Of a stretch of 34,633 nt of DNA, positions 15,239 to 22,754 are shown piece after piece. The notes under the pieces were generated by a model. The model did no database searches. It was given only the letters and a program-made list of their open reading frames with translations, and was not told the origin of the DNA. Position 1 is the stretch's first letter. Each line of letters starts with the position of its first letter. Source of the stretch: JBOHNM01 sp050730675 (GTDB taxonomy: Bacteria; Planctomycetota; Phycisphaerae; Phycisphaerales; UBA1924); assembly GCA_050730675.1 (NCBI GenBank), contig JBOHNM010000022.1:1-34633 (forward strand), given 5' to 3'. Made by a program: the position numbers and the translations under genes.

Positions 15239-15988
15239 ATGGCTATGGATCAGCCGACGGCGGAGACGATGGAAGCACCGATTGAAATGACTGCGCCGGC
15301 GAGCGAAGGCGCGGCGGCCGTTGCGGCTCCTGCGCCGAGCGAACGGATCGCAAAACTCGCGGACCAAGTGGAAGCCATCTTGGTGACGAGCGGTAAGGCC
15401 GTGTCAGCGACGCGACTGGCGCAGGCGGTGGGGCTGATTGCTCCGCCGGAGCCGGGCGTTGCTGCGGCCGAGGGCGAGGCGGCGGGTGCTGAGGCGACAC
15501 CGGCGCCCGTGGTCGTCAAAAAGCGCGGTAAGAAGCAGGCGAACCCTGAAGACCCGCTTGGGCTGATCCGTCAGGCGGTCGAGGCGCTCAACGCAATCTA
15601 CGCCACGAGTGGGCGGACGTTCCGCGTTGAACCGGTGGCGGGCGCGTATCGCCTGATGACGCGCCCGGATTACAGCCAGCTCATCGCGACCTTCCACGGG
15701 CAGGGCGCCTCGAGCCGGCTGAGCAAGGCGGCGGTGGAGACGCTGGCGATCATCGCGTACAAGCAACCGGCGACGCGGGCGCAGCTCGAAGCGGTGCGCG
15801 GCGTAGCGTGCGGCGAGGTGCTGCGGTCGCTGATGGAGCGGCGGCTGGTCACGATCGTGGGGCGTGCCGAAGAACTTGGGCGGCCGATCCTGTACGGGAC
15901 GACGCGGTCGTTCCTGGAGGCGTTCGGGCTTTCGAGCCTGAAAGACTTGCCGCAGCCGGGCGAAGTTGGGTTCGGGAAAGCGGGCTGA
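15239..15988 (+). CDS. scpB: Segregation and condensation protein B
   Basis: 249 residues. ScpB is the winged-helix dimer that binds ScpA in the SMC condensin complex, acting in chromosome compaction and segregation. Residues 33-70 are the first winged helix (KLADQVEAILVTSGKAVSATRLAQAVGL). Residues 160-190 carry the family signature RLSKAAVETLAIIAYKQPATRAQLEAVRGV. The second winged helix runs to about 230 with GRPILYGTTRSFLEAFGL. Two Ala/Pro/Glu-rich stretches are extra to the usual ~190 residues: the N-terminal ~32 residues and an insertion at about 70-105 that ends in a basic patch VVKKRGKKQ. No scpA or smc is within view. The ATG at 15239 is used; MDQ at 15245 is an equally possible start. 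Confidence 0.93.
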   Translation: MAMDQPTAETMEAPIEMTAPASEGAAAVAAPAPSERIAKLADQVEAILVTSGKAVSATRLAQAVGLIAPPEPGVAAAEGEAAGAEATPAPVVVKKRGKKQANPEDPLGLIRQAVEALNAIYATSGRTFRVEPVAGAYRLMTRPDYSQLIATFHGQGASSRLSKAAVETLAIIAYKQPATRAQLEAVRGVACGEVLRSLMERRLVTIVGRAEELGRPILYGTTRSFLEAFGLSSLKDLPQPGEVGFGKAG

Positions 15989-16086
15989 GTGCATCCGGAG
16001 AGGCCCGGAGCAACGAATCGAAGTTGGGGTTGGCAGGCATCGGGACGATTTGCGGGTAGCTCGTGGTGAATCGCAAAGGGTCGAAC

Positions 16087-17547
16087 ATGCTCACTGCGGC
16101 AGGTTCCCGTCGTTTGCCGGCTGATTCCCGTGGTGCCGTGTTTGAAACGCGGCGGAGAGGCAGAGCGTTTGCCTGCGGCACGGTGCTGATGGCGGCGCTG
16201 GCCTTGGCACGGCCGGTGATGGGGCAGTATCGCCAGCCGTCCACGCCCCCTGCTACGCCCACGCCGTCGCCGAGTCGGCCCACGCCCCCCGCGACAACGC
16301 CGTCAACCATCCCTCCCGCGACCAAGGGCGGGACGCCGCAAGCGCCGGCGCCGAACCCGGCGGACTCGATCGTGGACAGGGTGATCAAGCTCAAGAACAC
16401 GACTCCGTGGACACTGAATATCGAAGTGCGGGTCTCGCCGCAGCAGCTCTTTGACTCCAACCGCAAGCCGACCAACGAGTCGATGAAGATCGAGTCGGCC
16501 GCGGTGGTCTTTCCGCTGCCCAAGTCCACGGCCGGCAGCGAGGCCCTGGATTCAGAAACGACCAGCGAGCTGAGTTTCAACGGCAAGGTCGTCGATTCGT
16601 CGCCGAAATTGAATGGTGGGTATCCGGCCGGGACACGCCTGCTGCGCTGGGAGATGCGCAACCAGGAGGGCCGGAACATGATCCTCAAGCTGGCCTCAAG
16701 GATGAAGTGCTCGGAAACCGTCTTCGATGAAAAACTCGCGATGACTGTGCCTTGGCCCGCGGAATGGCCGGAGGAGGCGGCATCGTGCTTCAAGCCGACG
16801 TGGTTCCTGGACTACCGGCATGATCCGCAGGAAAAGGCGGCCGCCGACGCCCTGCTGGGCGGGCTCCTGCAGGAGTGGTTGAAGAAGGCCGACCCCAAAT
16901 CGATGCCGCCGGCGAGGTTGGCGAAGATTCTGATGGGCAAGGTGCTGGAGACAGTGAACCCGAATGGCGACGGGCAGCGGTTCAACCAGAACAGCTCGAT
17001 GCAGGGCCTTACGGTGCAGTTCCCGGTCGAAACGCTGCGGCTGATCACTCCTCCAAACGCCCGCAAGACACCGGCGCTCGGGACGGAACTGGACATCGCG
17101 CAGACGCTGACGGCGATGTGCCGTGTGGCCGGTCTGCCGGCGCGAACCGTGATCGGCTGGGACGTTTCGGAGGGGAGTGGATCGAACAGCTATATCGATC
17201 GCGCGTCGGGGCGGGAAAAACTGCGAGCGTGGACAGAGTTTGCGCTGGTAGACCCTCCGACCAAGAAGGTCGTCTGGGTGCCGATGGACCCTGTGCGCCA
17301 GCGGAAGAACGGCAGCCGGGCCAAGCCGCTGGACCGGCCGTGGGAGTTCTTCGGCAACAACGAAGAACTGGACATGGTCATGCCCATCGCGTTCCAGCTT
17401 GCACCGCCGACAACCGTGGCATTCCACGGATCGCCGGCGTTCTGGGGGTGGTTGGTCACGCCCGAGTATCCGCAGGCGGACCAGGCGATCCGGTTCACAT
17501 CGTTCCAGACCGCGGCGCGGGGCGACAAGAAGCCGCCGGGGAAGTAG
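16087..17547 (+). CDS. Secreted transglutaminase-like protein, catalytic residues apparently lost
   Basis: 486 residues. An Arg-rich n-region and hydrophobic stretch (CGTVLMAALALARPVMG, 30-46) form a signal peptide. A Pro/Thr-rich linker follows (50-92). An N-terminal beta domain (about 95-225) carries TPWTLNIEVRVSPQQ. A transglutaminase-like core spans about 260-405, with LDIAQTLTAMCRVAGLPARTVIGWD (335-359), LRAWTEFAL (379-387) and WVPMDP (397-402). In active members the first block reads G-D-C-x-D-Y-A, the second HAWVE, and the third D. Here the Cys position is Glu334, the His position Arg380, and only Asp401 remains. The ATG at 16087 has AAAGGG 6 nt upstream; a GTG at 16063 in frame is an alternative. 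Function unknown. Confidence 0.78.
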   Translation: MLTAAGSRRLPADSRGAVFETRRRGRAFACGTVLMAALALARPVMGQYRQPSTPPATPTPSPSRPTPPATTPSTIPPATKGGTPQAPAPNPADSIVDRVIKLKNTTPWTLNIEVRVSPQQLFDSNRKPTNESMKIESAAVVFPLPKSTAGSEALDSETTSELSFNGKVVDSSPKLNGGYPAGTRLLRWEMRNQEGRNMILKLASRMKCSETVFDEKLAMTVPWPAEWPEEAASCFKPTWFLDYRHDPQEKAAADALLGGLLQEWLKKADPKSMPPARLAKILMGKVLETVNPNGDGQRFNQNSSMQGLTVQFPVETLRLITPPNARKTPALGTELDIAQTLTAMCRVAGLPARTVIGWDVSEGSGSNSYIDRASGREKLRAWTEFALVDPPTKKVVWVPMDPVRQRKNGSRAKPLDRPWEFFGNNEELDMVMPIAFQLAPPTTVAFHGSPAFWGWLVTPEYPQADQAIRFTSFQTAARGDKKPPGK

Positions 17548-17646
17548 GCGCACGAACCGGGGAAGATCCGCGCGAAAGCCGCGCAAAGGACGCCCGATAA
17601 GGTGCGGATGCGACCCGGGGGTCGGGCTGCGCGCGGAACTGGGTTG

Positions 17647-17652
17647 TACACT
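17647..17652 (+). promoter_or_regulatory. Possible -10 of the sigma factor-kinase pair
   Basis: TACACT in GTACACTCCGTCGA lies 14 nt before the ATG at 17667. A nearly identical GTACACTGCGTCGA (21185-21198) precedes the cyclophilin gene, so the two may share a promoter class. No strong -35 is seen for either. Confidence 0.3.
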
Positions 17653-17666
17653 CCGTCGAGCACTCG

Positions 17667-18311
17667 ATGGGGCACGATCAGTCCAACCTCGACCTGACGC
17701 TGGCCTTGGACGCGGCCCATGGCGGCGATCCCGCGGCGGCGTCTCGCGTGCTCTCGCTGGTCTATGGCGAACTTCGTGCGATGGCAGAGGCGCAATTGCG
17801 GCAATCACCCGGCCACGGCGTGGGGAACACCCTGCAGCCGACGGCGCTGGTCCACGAGGCGTACCTCAAGCTCTTCGGCAACGGAGCGGTAGACTGGCAG
17901 GGGCGGGCACACTTCTTTGGGGCCGCGGGACGAGCAATGCGGCAGATCCTTGTGGACCAGGCGCGGCGCAAGGGGGCGGCCAAGCGGGGGGGCGGAGGGG
18001 GGCAGCGACGCGAGGGCGACGTGGAACTGCTGCCGGACCAGACGCCGGCGCCGGGGGCGACCTTTGAGATCACGATCCAGCCTGGGCTCGTGCAGATGGA
18101 CGAAGCGCTGGAGCGGCTGCACGCCGAGGATCCGCGCAAGGCCGAGATCGTGCACCTGCGGTACTTTGCCGGGCTGACCTCGGCACAGGTGGCGCAGGTA
18201 CTGAATCTGTCGGAGCGGACAGTGGAACGCGAATGGCGGTTCACCAAGGCGTGGCTGAAGGACCAGATCTCGCGTGCGAGCACTGATATCGCACAGGATG
18301 CCGAGTCATGA
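17667..18311 (+). CDS. ECF-type RNA polymerase sigma factor
   Basis: 214 residues. The sigma2 part contains LQPTALVHEAYLKLF (56-70) and FFGAAGRAMRQILVDQARRK (83-102), the hallmarks of the planctomycete ECF group with a kinase partner. A Gly/Arg-rich linker (104-116) leads to the sigma4 helix-turn-helix (IVHLRYFAGLTSAQVAQVLNLSERTVEREWRFTKAWL, 161-197), which reads the -35 element. Its last codons overlap the kinase start by 4 bp (ATGA at 18308-18311), so the two are translationally coupled. No anti-sigma factor gene is present. In this group control is thought to pass through the kinase (family knowledge, not shown here). Confidence 0.92.
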   Translation: MGHDQSNLDLTLALDAAHGGDPAAASRVLSLVYGELRAMAEAQLRQSPGHGVGNTLQPTALVHEAYLKLFGNGAVDWQGRAHFFGAAGRAMRQILVDQARRKGAAKRGGGGGQRREGDVELLPDQTPAPGATFEITIQPGLVQMDEALERLHAEDPRKAEIVHLRYFAGLTSAQVAQVLNLSERTVEREWRFTKAWLKDQISRASTDIAQDAES

Positions 18312-21073
18312 CCACCGGGGGCTCGCTGCTGCGCCGGGCCGAGGAGGTCTTCCACGCCGTAGCGGACCTGCCGGATGCGGAACGCGGGGCAGCACTGGAG
18401 CGTCGGTGTGTCGGTGATGCCGAGCTGAAGACGGCGGTTGAAAGACTGTTCGAGATGGACAGCCACGGCGAGCACTGGCTGGAGCAGCCGGTGGTTTCGC
18501 ACGGCGGGCTGGATGGTGATTCGCACGAAGCCGTGCCGGCAGCGCTGGGAAGCTACCGGATCCTGCGTGTGATCGGCGAGGGCGGAATGGGGCGCGTGTA
18601 CGAAGCCGAGCAGAGCAGCCCGCGGCGGACGGTCGCACTGAAGGTCATCAGGCCTGGGCTGCTCAACCGCGGCGTGCTGCGCCGATTCGAGCACGAGGCC
18701 GCGGTACTCGGGCAGCTTCATCATCCGGGCATCGCGCAGGTCTACGAGGCGGGCACAGTCCAGACGGCCGCGGGCAAACAGCCGTTCATCGCCATGGAAC
18801 TGGTGCGCGGCGAGCGGCTGGACGCGTTCTGTCGGCGCAAGGACCTGAGCGTGCGCGAGCGCCTGTTGCTGGTGGCCGCGGTTTGCGATGCAGTGCAGCA
18901 TGCGCACCAGATGGGTGTGATTCACCGCGATCTCAAGCCCGGGAACATCCTCGTCGAGGAAACGGGTGATGCGCCATCGACGGGGACGGGCGGGGCGAGG
19001 GGTACCGGCACCTCCCACATGACGGGCGCAGTGGCGGGGCGACCGCGCATTGTGGATTTCGGGATCGCGCGAGCGACGACCGGAGTCAGTGGTCAGGATG
19101 AGTCCACGGTGACGCTGAACACCGAGCCGGGGGCAATTGTCGGGACGCTCGGATACATGTCACCGGAGCAGGCCTTAGGCGGGGCGCCGGTGGACACGCG
19201 GAGCGACGTGTACGCGCTCGGCGCGATCCTGTATGAGCTGCTGGCCGAAAAACCGGCCATCGACGTGCGGGGGGTGCCGATCGCCGAAGCCGCGCGGCGC
19301 GTGCGCGAGGTGGAGCCGGTGGACCTGGGAAGCGTCGCGCCCTCGTTGCGGGGGGACGTTGCCACGATCGTGGGCAAGGCGCTGGCGAAGGAAAAGTCGC
19401 GGCGGTACGGGTCAGCGGGGGAGCTTGGCGCGGATATCCGCCGGTTCTTGGCCGACGAACCGATCCTGGCACGGCGGGCAAGCCGAGCGTATCTGCTTGG
19501 TAAATTCGCAAGGCGGAACAAGACACTGGTAGGGGCCGCGGCAGCGATGGTCGTGGTGCTCATCGGCGCGACCGTGGTGAGCATGACGCTTTACCTGCAG
19601 GCGCGTTCGGCGCGGCGCGCGGAAGCGCGGCAGCTACTGATTGCCGAGCGGGCGGCGGCGGACTCCGATGCGCTCAATCAGTTCCTGGTCGACGACCTCT
19701 TGCGGTCGGCGTCCCCGGAACGCGACGGCCTGAACACCACCGTGGTGCAGGTCTTTCAGAAGGCGCGGGGAAGCGTTGCGCAACGGTTCGGCAAGACGCC
19801 GTCACTGGAAGCGCAGGTGCGGGCGAGATTGGCGGACATTCTGCAAGCACTGGGGCAGAACCGCGAAGCGCTGGAAGAAGCGGCGGCGGCCGAGGCGCTC
19901 TGCGATCGAATCGAGCCGACGATTGATCTCGAGGACACGGACCTGCGCGACCGGCTGCGGCACGCGCGCGTGCGGGCACTCTTCGCGGCTGACCGGGCGT
20001 ACGCAGCGATGCGAGACTTCGACAAGGCCGAGCAGATGGCACGCAAGGCGATCGCGCGAGCCGACGAGTGCGCCATCGCCACCACTTGGGAGCGGGCCCA
20101 GATCCGATTGTCCTTGGGCGAGTTGCTGCAGATCTCCGGCCGCATGAAAGAGGCTGAGCCTGAAATCCGCGGCGCCATCGAGGCGATGGACTGGACGCAG
20201 CGGGATCAGATCACCGTCGGACTTTCCGGGCTCAGCAGCTTGGCGGGGATGTACCTCGCGGAGAAGAATCTTGACAAGGCGGAAGAAGTGCTGCAGGAAA
20301 TGCTGCGGCGGGTGAAAGAGACGAAAACAGAGAATTCCCCGGGTGGGATCGCGGCCTTGAACCAGCTCGCAACGCTCTACCACAACCGCGGCGAGCACGC
20401 CAAGGCGCTGGAACACTCCGAGGGCGCATGGAAGGCGACCCACCGCTTGTACCCCGATGGGCACCCGATGCGCTACTACGCCGAGTTCTCGTACGGCGTG
20501 TGTCTCGCGTCGGCGGGTCGATCCAAGGATGCAGAGCCCAGGTTTCTCGCCGCGCTGGCCGTCGCCGAGGCGGCCTTTGGCAAGGGAGCCTACGAGACCG
20601 AGCGAGCGGTGTCGGTGCTGCGCAACCGCTACATGGAGCAAGGGCGGTACACCGAAGCACTGCCGCTGGTGCGGCGCGCTCTCGCTTCGCGGCTGATCCT
20701 TTCGGGCCTCGCCGAAACGGAAACGCTCGGCAAGGCCGCGGACAAGTACAAGAGCGAGATGAAGAAGGCCGCCCCCGAGGAGTTCGAAACCGGCTGGACG
20801 TGGTTCTTCGAGTTCGGCGACAAGGAGTTGCCCAAGGATCATCCACGCCGGACACGTTATTTCACGAATCTGGGGTGGGTGCTCATGGGGCTGGGAACCG
20901 AGGAGGGGGCGCTCCGGGCCCTGCGGACCGCGTGGGATGCGCGGACGCACTCGGATGCACCGGAGTACACCGCGCAGACAGCCAAGATGCTGGGGGCAAT
21001 CCACGAAGCCCGCGGCGAAAGCGCCGAGGCGGAACGCTGGAGGGCGCTGTCGGCTGAGCCCACGAAGAAATGA
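18308..21073 (+). CDS. Membrane serine/threonine protein kinase with TPR-like C-terminal region
   Basis: 921 residues. The N-terminal ~60-residue helical region (AEEVFHAVADLPDAERGAAL...) is typical of planctomycete kinases paired with ECF sigma factors. The Hanks-type kinase domain (83-~390) is intact: IGEGGMGRV (89-97), Lys112, HRDLKPGN (206-213, Asp208), DFG (250-252), GTLGYMSPEQ (279-288) and SDVYALGAILYELL. A Gly/Thr-rich insertion of about 25 residues (218-245) sits between the catalytic loop and DFG. A single membrane helix lies at about 408-432 (GAAAAMVVVLIGATVVSMTLYL), so the rest is expected outside. The last ~480 residues are helical repeats of TPR style (EKNLDKAEEVLQEMLRRV, NRGEHAKALEHSEGAW, GRYTEALPLVRRAL). 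Coupled to the sigma factor gene by a 4-bp overlap. Confidence 0.93.
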   Translation: MTTGGSLLRRAEEVFHAVADLPDAERGAALERRCVGDAELKTAVERLFEMDSHGEHWLEQPVVSHGGLDGDSHEAVPAALGSYRILRVIGEGGMGRVYEAEQSSPRRTVALKVIRPGLLNRGVLRRFEHEAAVLGQLHHPGIAQVYEAGTVQTAAGKQPFIAMELVRGERLDAFCRRKDLSVRERLLLVAAVCDAVQHAHQMGVIHRDLKPGNILVEETGDAPSTGTGGARGTGTSHMTGAVAGRPRIVDFGIARATTGVSGQDESTVTLNTEPGAIVGTLGYMSPEQALGGAPVDTRSDVYALGAILYELLAEKPAIDVRGVPIAEAARRVREVEPVDLGSVAPSLRGDVATIVGKALAKEKSRRYGSAGELGADIRRFLADEPILARRASRAYLLGKFARRNKTLVGAAAAMVVVLIGATVVSMTLYLQARSARRAEARQLLIAERAAADSDALNQFLVDDLLRSASPERDGLNTTVVQVFQKARGSVAQRFGKTPSLEAQVRARLADILQALGQNREALEEAAAAEALCDRIEPTIDLEDTDLRDRLRHARVRALFAADRAYAAMRDFDKAEQMARKAIARADECAIATTWERAQIRLSLGELLQISGRMKEAEPEIRGAIEAMDWTQRDQITVGLSGLSSLAGMYLAEKNLDKAEEVLQEMLRRVKETKTENSPGGIAALNQLATLYHNRGEHAKALEHSEGAWKATHRLYPDGHPMRYYAEFSYGVCLASAGRSKDAEPRFLAALAVAEAAFGKGAYETERAVSVLRNRYMEQGRYTEALPLVRRALASRLILSGLAETETLGKAADKYKSEMKKAAPEEFETGWTWFFEFGDKELPKDHPRRTRYFTNLGWVLMGLGTEEGALRALRTAWDARTHSDAPEYTAQTAKMLGAIHEARGESAEAERWRALSAEPTKK

Positions 21074-21080
21074 ACCGGAA

Positions 21081-21153
21081 TGGCCCTGCCTGGACTCGAA
21101 CCAGGGACCAAGGAATTATGAGTTCCCCGCTCTAACCGCTGAGCTACAGGGCC
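21081..21153 (-). tRNA. tRNA-Ile (anticodon CAU, lysidine type)
   Basis: 73 nt on the minus strand with a perfect 7-bp acceptor stem (GGCCCTG/CAGGGCC), D arm AGCTCAGCGGTTAGAGC, anticodon loop CTCATAA, T arm CCTGG-TTCGAGT-CCAGG and discriminator A. CCA is not encoded. The anticodon is CAU. The CTCATAAT..CTTGGTC anticodon/variable segment and GGCCC acceptor resemble tRNA-Ile2 rather than elongator or initiator tRNA-Met (recalled E. coli ileX-type sequence). It would then need TilS to convert C34 to lysidine. TACACT at 21167-21162 ends 8 nt upstream and is a likely -10. Confidence 0.88.
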
Positions 21154-21161
21154 GCGGGGCG

Positions 21162-21167
21162 AGTGTA
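21162..21167 (-). promoter_or_regulatory. Likely -10 of the tRNA gene
   Basis: TACACT on the minus strand ends 8 nt before the tRNA 5' end, implying a one- or two-base leader. The -35 is not clear. Confidence 0.4.
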
Positions 21168-21219
21168 TCTCGTTCGGCTCGCCGGTACACTGCGTCGACA
21201 CTGAGCGCGGAGCACACCC

Positions 21220-21924
21220 ATGACCATGCGAAGAAACGTGGCTGCAACCTGGGCAACGGCCGTCGTGGCGGCAGCGATGCTCGTCATGACGGGGTGCGCG
21301 ACGCAAGGCGCCGGCGATTCCAATCCCGCCCCTGCGGTCAACCCGGAGCTTTCGCCGTCGCGGGTGGACATGACCAAACCGGTCAACGTGGCGATGGACA
21401 CCACGGCGGGGACGATCACGCTTGAACTCGATCCGGTCCACGCGCCGATCAGCACGAAGAACTTTCTCGAGCACGCCGCGGCAGGGCACTACGACGGCAC
21501 GGTCTTTCACCGTGTAATTCCGGCCTTCGTGGTGCAAGGTGGCGGATGGACACCTGCGCTGCACGAGAAGGCCAAAGACGACATCGCTGCGGGACACCCG
21601 GATGTGCCGATCAAGAATGAATGGCAGAATGGGTTGAAGAACACGCGCGGGACGATCGCGATGGCGCGAGAGGAACAACCCGACACGGCGACGCGCGAGT
21701 TCTACATCAACGTCGCCGACAACACGAAGCTGGACACTGCGCGGGAGAAGACGGGCAACGCCGGATACGCGGTTTTCGGGCGGGTGGTCGGAGGGTGGGA
21801 GACGCTGGAGATCATCCGCACTGACAAGACGGGTCCGCGGCCCGATATCAAGGTAGACGACGGATCGATGGAGGATGTGCCGGTGAACCTGGTGGTGATC
21901 GAACGCGTGCGGCTGGTAAAGTGA
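21220..21924 (+). CDS. Peptidyl-prolyl cis-trans isomerase, cyclophilin type, lipoprotein
   Basis: 234 residues. The lipoprotein signal ends in the lipobox MTGC (Cys26). The cyclophilin domain begins near residue 52: VNVAMDTTAGTITLELDPVHAPISTKNFLEHA, then VFHRVIPAFVVQGGG with catalytic Arg98, GTIAMAREEQPDTATREFYINVADN, and GYAVFGRVVGGWETLEII. It catalyses proline isomerisation, presumably on exported proteins, from a membrane anchor outside the cytoplasm. The ATG at 21220 has GCGGAGC upstream; a second ATG two codons later is possible. TACACT at 21186-21191 is a possible -10. It ends at a strong hairpin. Confidence 0.93.
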   Translation: MTMRRNVAATWATAVVAAAMLVMTGCATQGAGDSNPAPAVNPELSPSRVDMTKPVNVAMDTTAGTITLELDPVHAPISTKNFLEHAAAGHYDGTVFHRVIPAFVVQGGGWTPALHEKAKDDIAAGHPDVPIKNEWQNGLKNTRGTIAMAREEQPDTATREFYINVADNTKLDTAREKTGNAGYAVFGRVVGGWETLEIIRTDKTGPRPDIKVDDGSMEDVPVNLVVIERVRLVK

Positions 21925-21942
21925 TCCATACCGGGCAATGAA

Positions 21943-21965
21943 AAGACCACGCCTGGCGTGGTCTT
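21943..21965. terminator. Bidirectional intrinsic terminator
   Basis: AAGACCACGC-CTG-GCGTGGTCTT is a perfect 10-bp stem with a 3-base loop. It carries short A/T runs on either side and lies between the convergent cyclophilin and Lys-rich protein genes. Confidence 0.85.
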
Positions 21966-21994
21966 GGTGAGCACTCGGTTCTGGGATCCTCGGC

Positions 21995-22192
21995 TTACTT
22001 CTCATCCTTGGACTTGCGCTTGATATCCGTGGCGTGAGCGCGGCTGTACTGCTGGATGTCCTTGAACTTGCCGCTGGCGTCACGCTTGGCGTAGAGCTTC
22101 TTGCCCTTGGAACTGTACATGACGGTGCGGTGAGCCTTCTTTTTCGCCTTTTTCTTTCCGGATTTCTTCTTGGCTTTCTTCTTCTTGGCCAT
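21995..22192 (-). CDS. Small Lys-rich basic protein
   Basis: 65 residues. The first ~21 residues are almost all Lys/Ala (MAKKKKAKKKSGKKKAKKKA), followed by a compact conserved-looking core TVMYSSKGKKLYAKRDASGKFKDIQQYSR and a basic KRKSKDEK end. Lys/Ala tails of this kind occur in bacterial nucleic-acid-binding proteins, so nucleoid or RNA binding is a reasonable inference, not a demonstrated role. Strong ribosome site AAGGAG 7 nt before the ATG. An upstream promoter TTGCAC-17-TAGCTT is plausible. Confidence 0.82.
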   Translation of the reverse strand: MAKKKKAKKKSGKKKAKKKAHRTVMYSSKGKKLYAKRDASGKFKDIQQYSRAHATDIKRKSKDEK

Positions 22193-22251
22193 GGTGAACT
22201 CCTTGTGGCCGCGGAGCGCGAGTGGGGCAGCGCTCGCGGCAAAGTTGCCGG

Positions 22252-22280
22252 AAGCTAACCGAAAACTGGCCTTTGTGCAA
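22252..22280 (-). promoter_or_regulatory. Putative promoter of the Lys-rich protein gene
   Basis: Minus strand TTGCAC (22280-22275), 17-nt spacer, TAGCTT (22257-22252). This leaves a leader of about 55 nt that contains the Shine-Dalgarno AAGGAG. Confidence 0.4.
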
Positions 22281-22376
22281 GAGATTGACGCCATTTCGTG
22301 GGTGTGATTGACGGAACCCGCACGGATGGCGCAGGTATATTCCATTGGCGGGGCGAACCTGCCGACGGAGTGCGTC

Positions 22377-22724
22377 ATGGCGCTCGGGCGGCTCATCAGC
22401 GAGTGGACGGCTCGCCTACTCGGCGTGCGGAAGCTGTTGCGCAAGCCAGCGCCGGACACAGACGGTTGGTTGCTGCGCATCCGCGAGCGCGTGCTGACCT
22501 TCCTGGTTGCGCGATACGGGACCAAGCAGGATGTTCTACGAGCCGAGCCTTGGGGACCCGAGCTTTTTGAGGACGAACCCACCCAATTCACCGACTACTT
22601 GCCGCTGCTGGAGCCGGAGGTGGCGGATGCTCCGCCGCGCAGGCGCCAGGTATTGGCCGAACCGCTGCGGAACATCCGGCAGATCAACGAGGACAAGCGA
22701 CCCCGCTGGCGGCTCTGGCTTTGA
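22377..22724 (+). CDS. Hypothetical protein
   Basis: 115 residues starting MALGRLISEWTARLLGVRKL. The N-terminal half is basic and amphipathic (LLRKPAPDTDGWLLRIRERVLTFLVARYG), the middle acidic (GPELFEDEPTQFTDYLPLLEPEVADAP), and the end basic (PLRNIRQINEDKRPRWRLWL). No signal peptide or known domain. GGAG lies 7 nt before this ATG, and TATATT (22336-22341) could be its -10. A start at 22326 would add 17 residues. Convergent with the antiporter gene, with 30 bp between stops. Confidence 0.55.
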   Translation: MALGRLISEWTARLLGVRKLLRKPAPDTDGWLLRIRERVLTFLVARYGTKQDVLRAEPWGPELFEDEPTQFTDYLPLLEPEVADAPPRRRQVLAEPLRNIRQINEDKRPRWRLWL

Positions 22725-22754
22725 TTCTGGAACCTCCGGTGTGCCTTCCTGTCT

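Noticed and set aside
17762..19018. Long minus-strand frame opposite the sigma factor and kinase
   Set aside because: It is antisense to two clearly recognised, translationally coupled genes.
20857..22242. 461-residue minus-strand frame across the tRNA and cyclophilin gene
   Set aside because: It runs through the tRNA and antisense to a recognised lipoprotein; Arg/Ser/Pro-biased.
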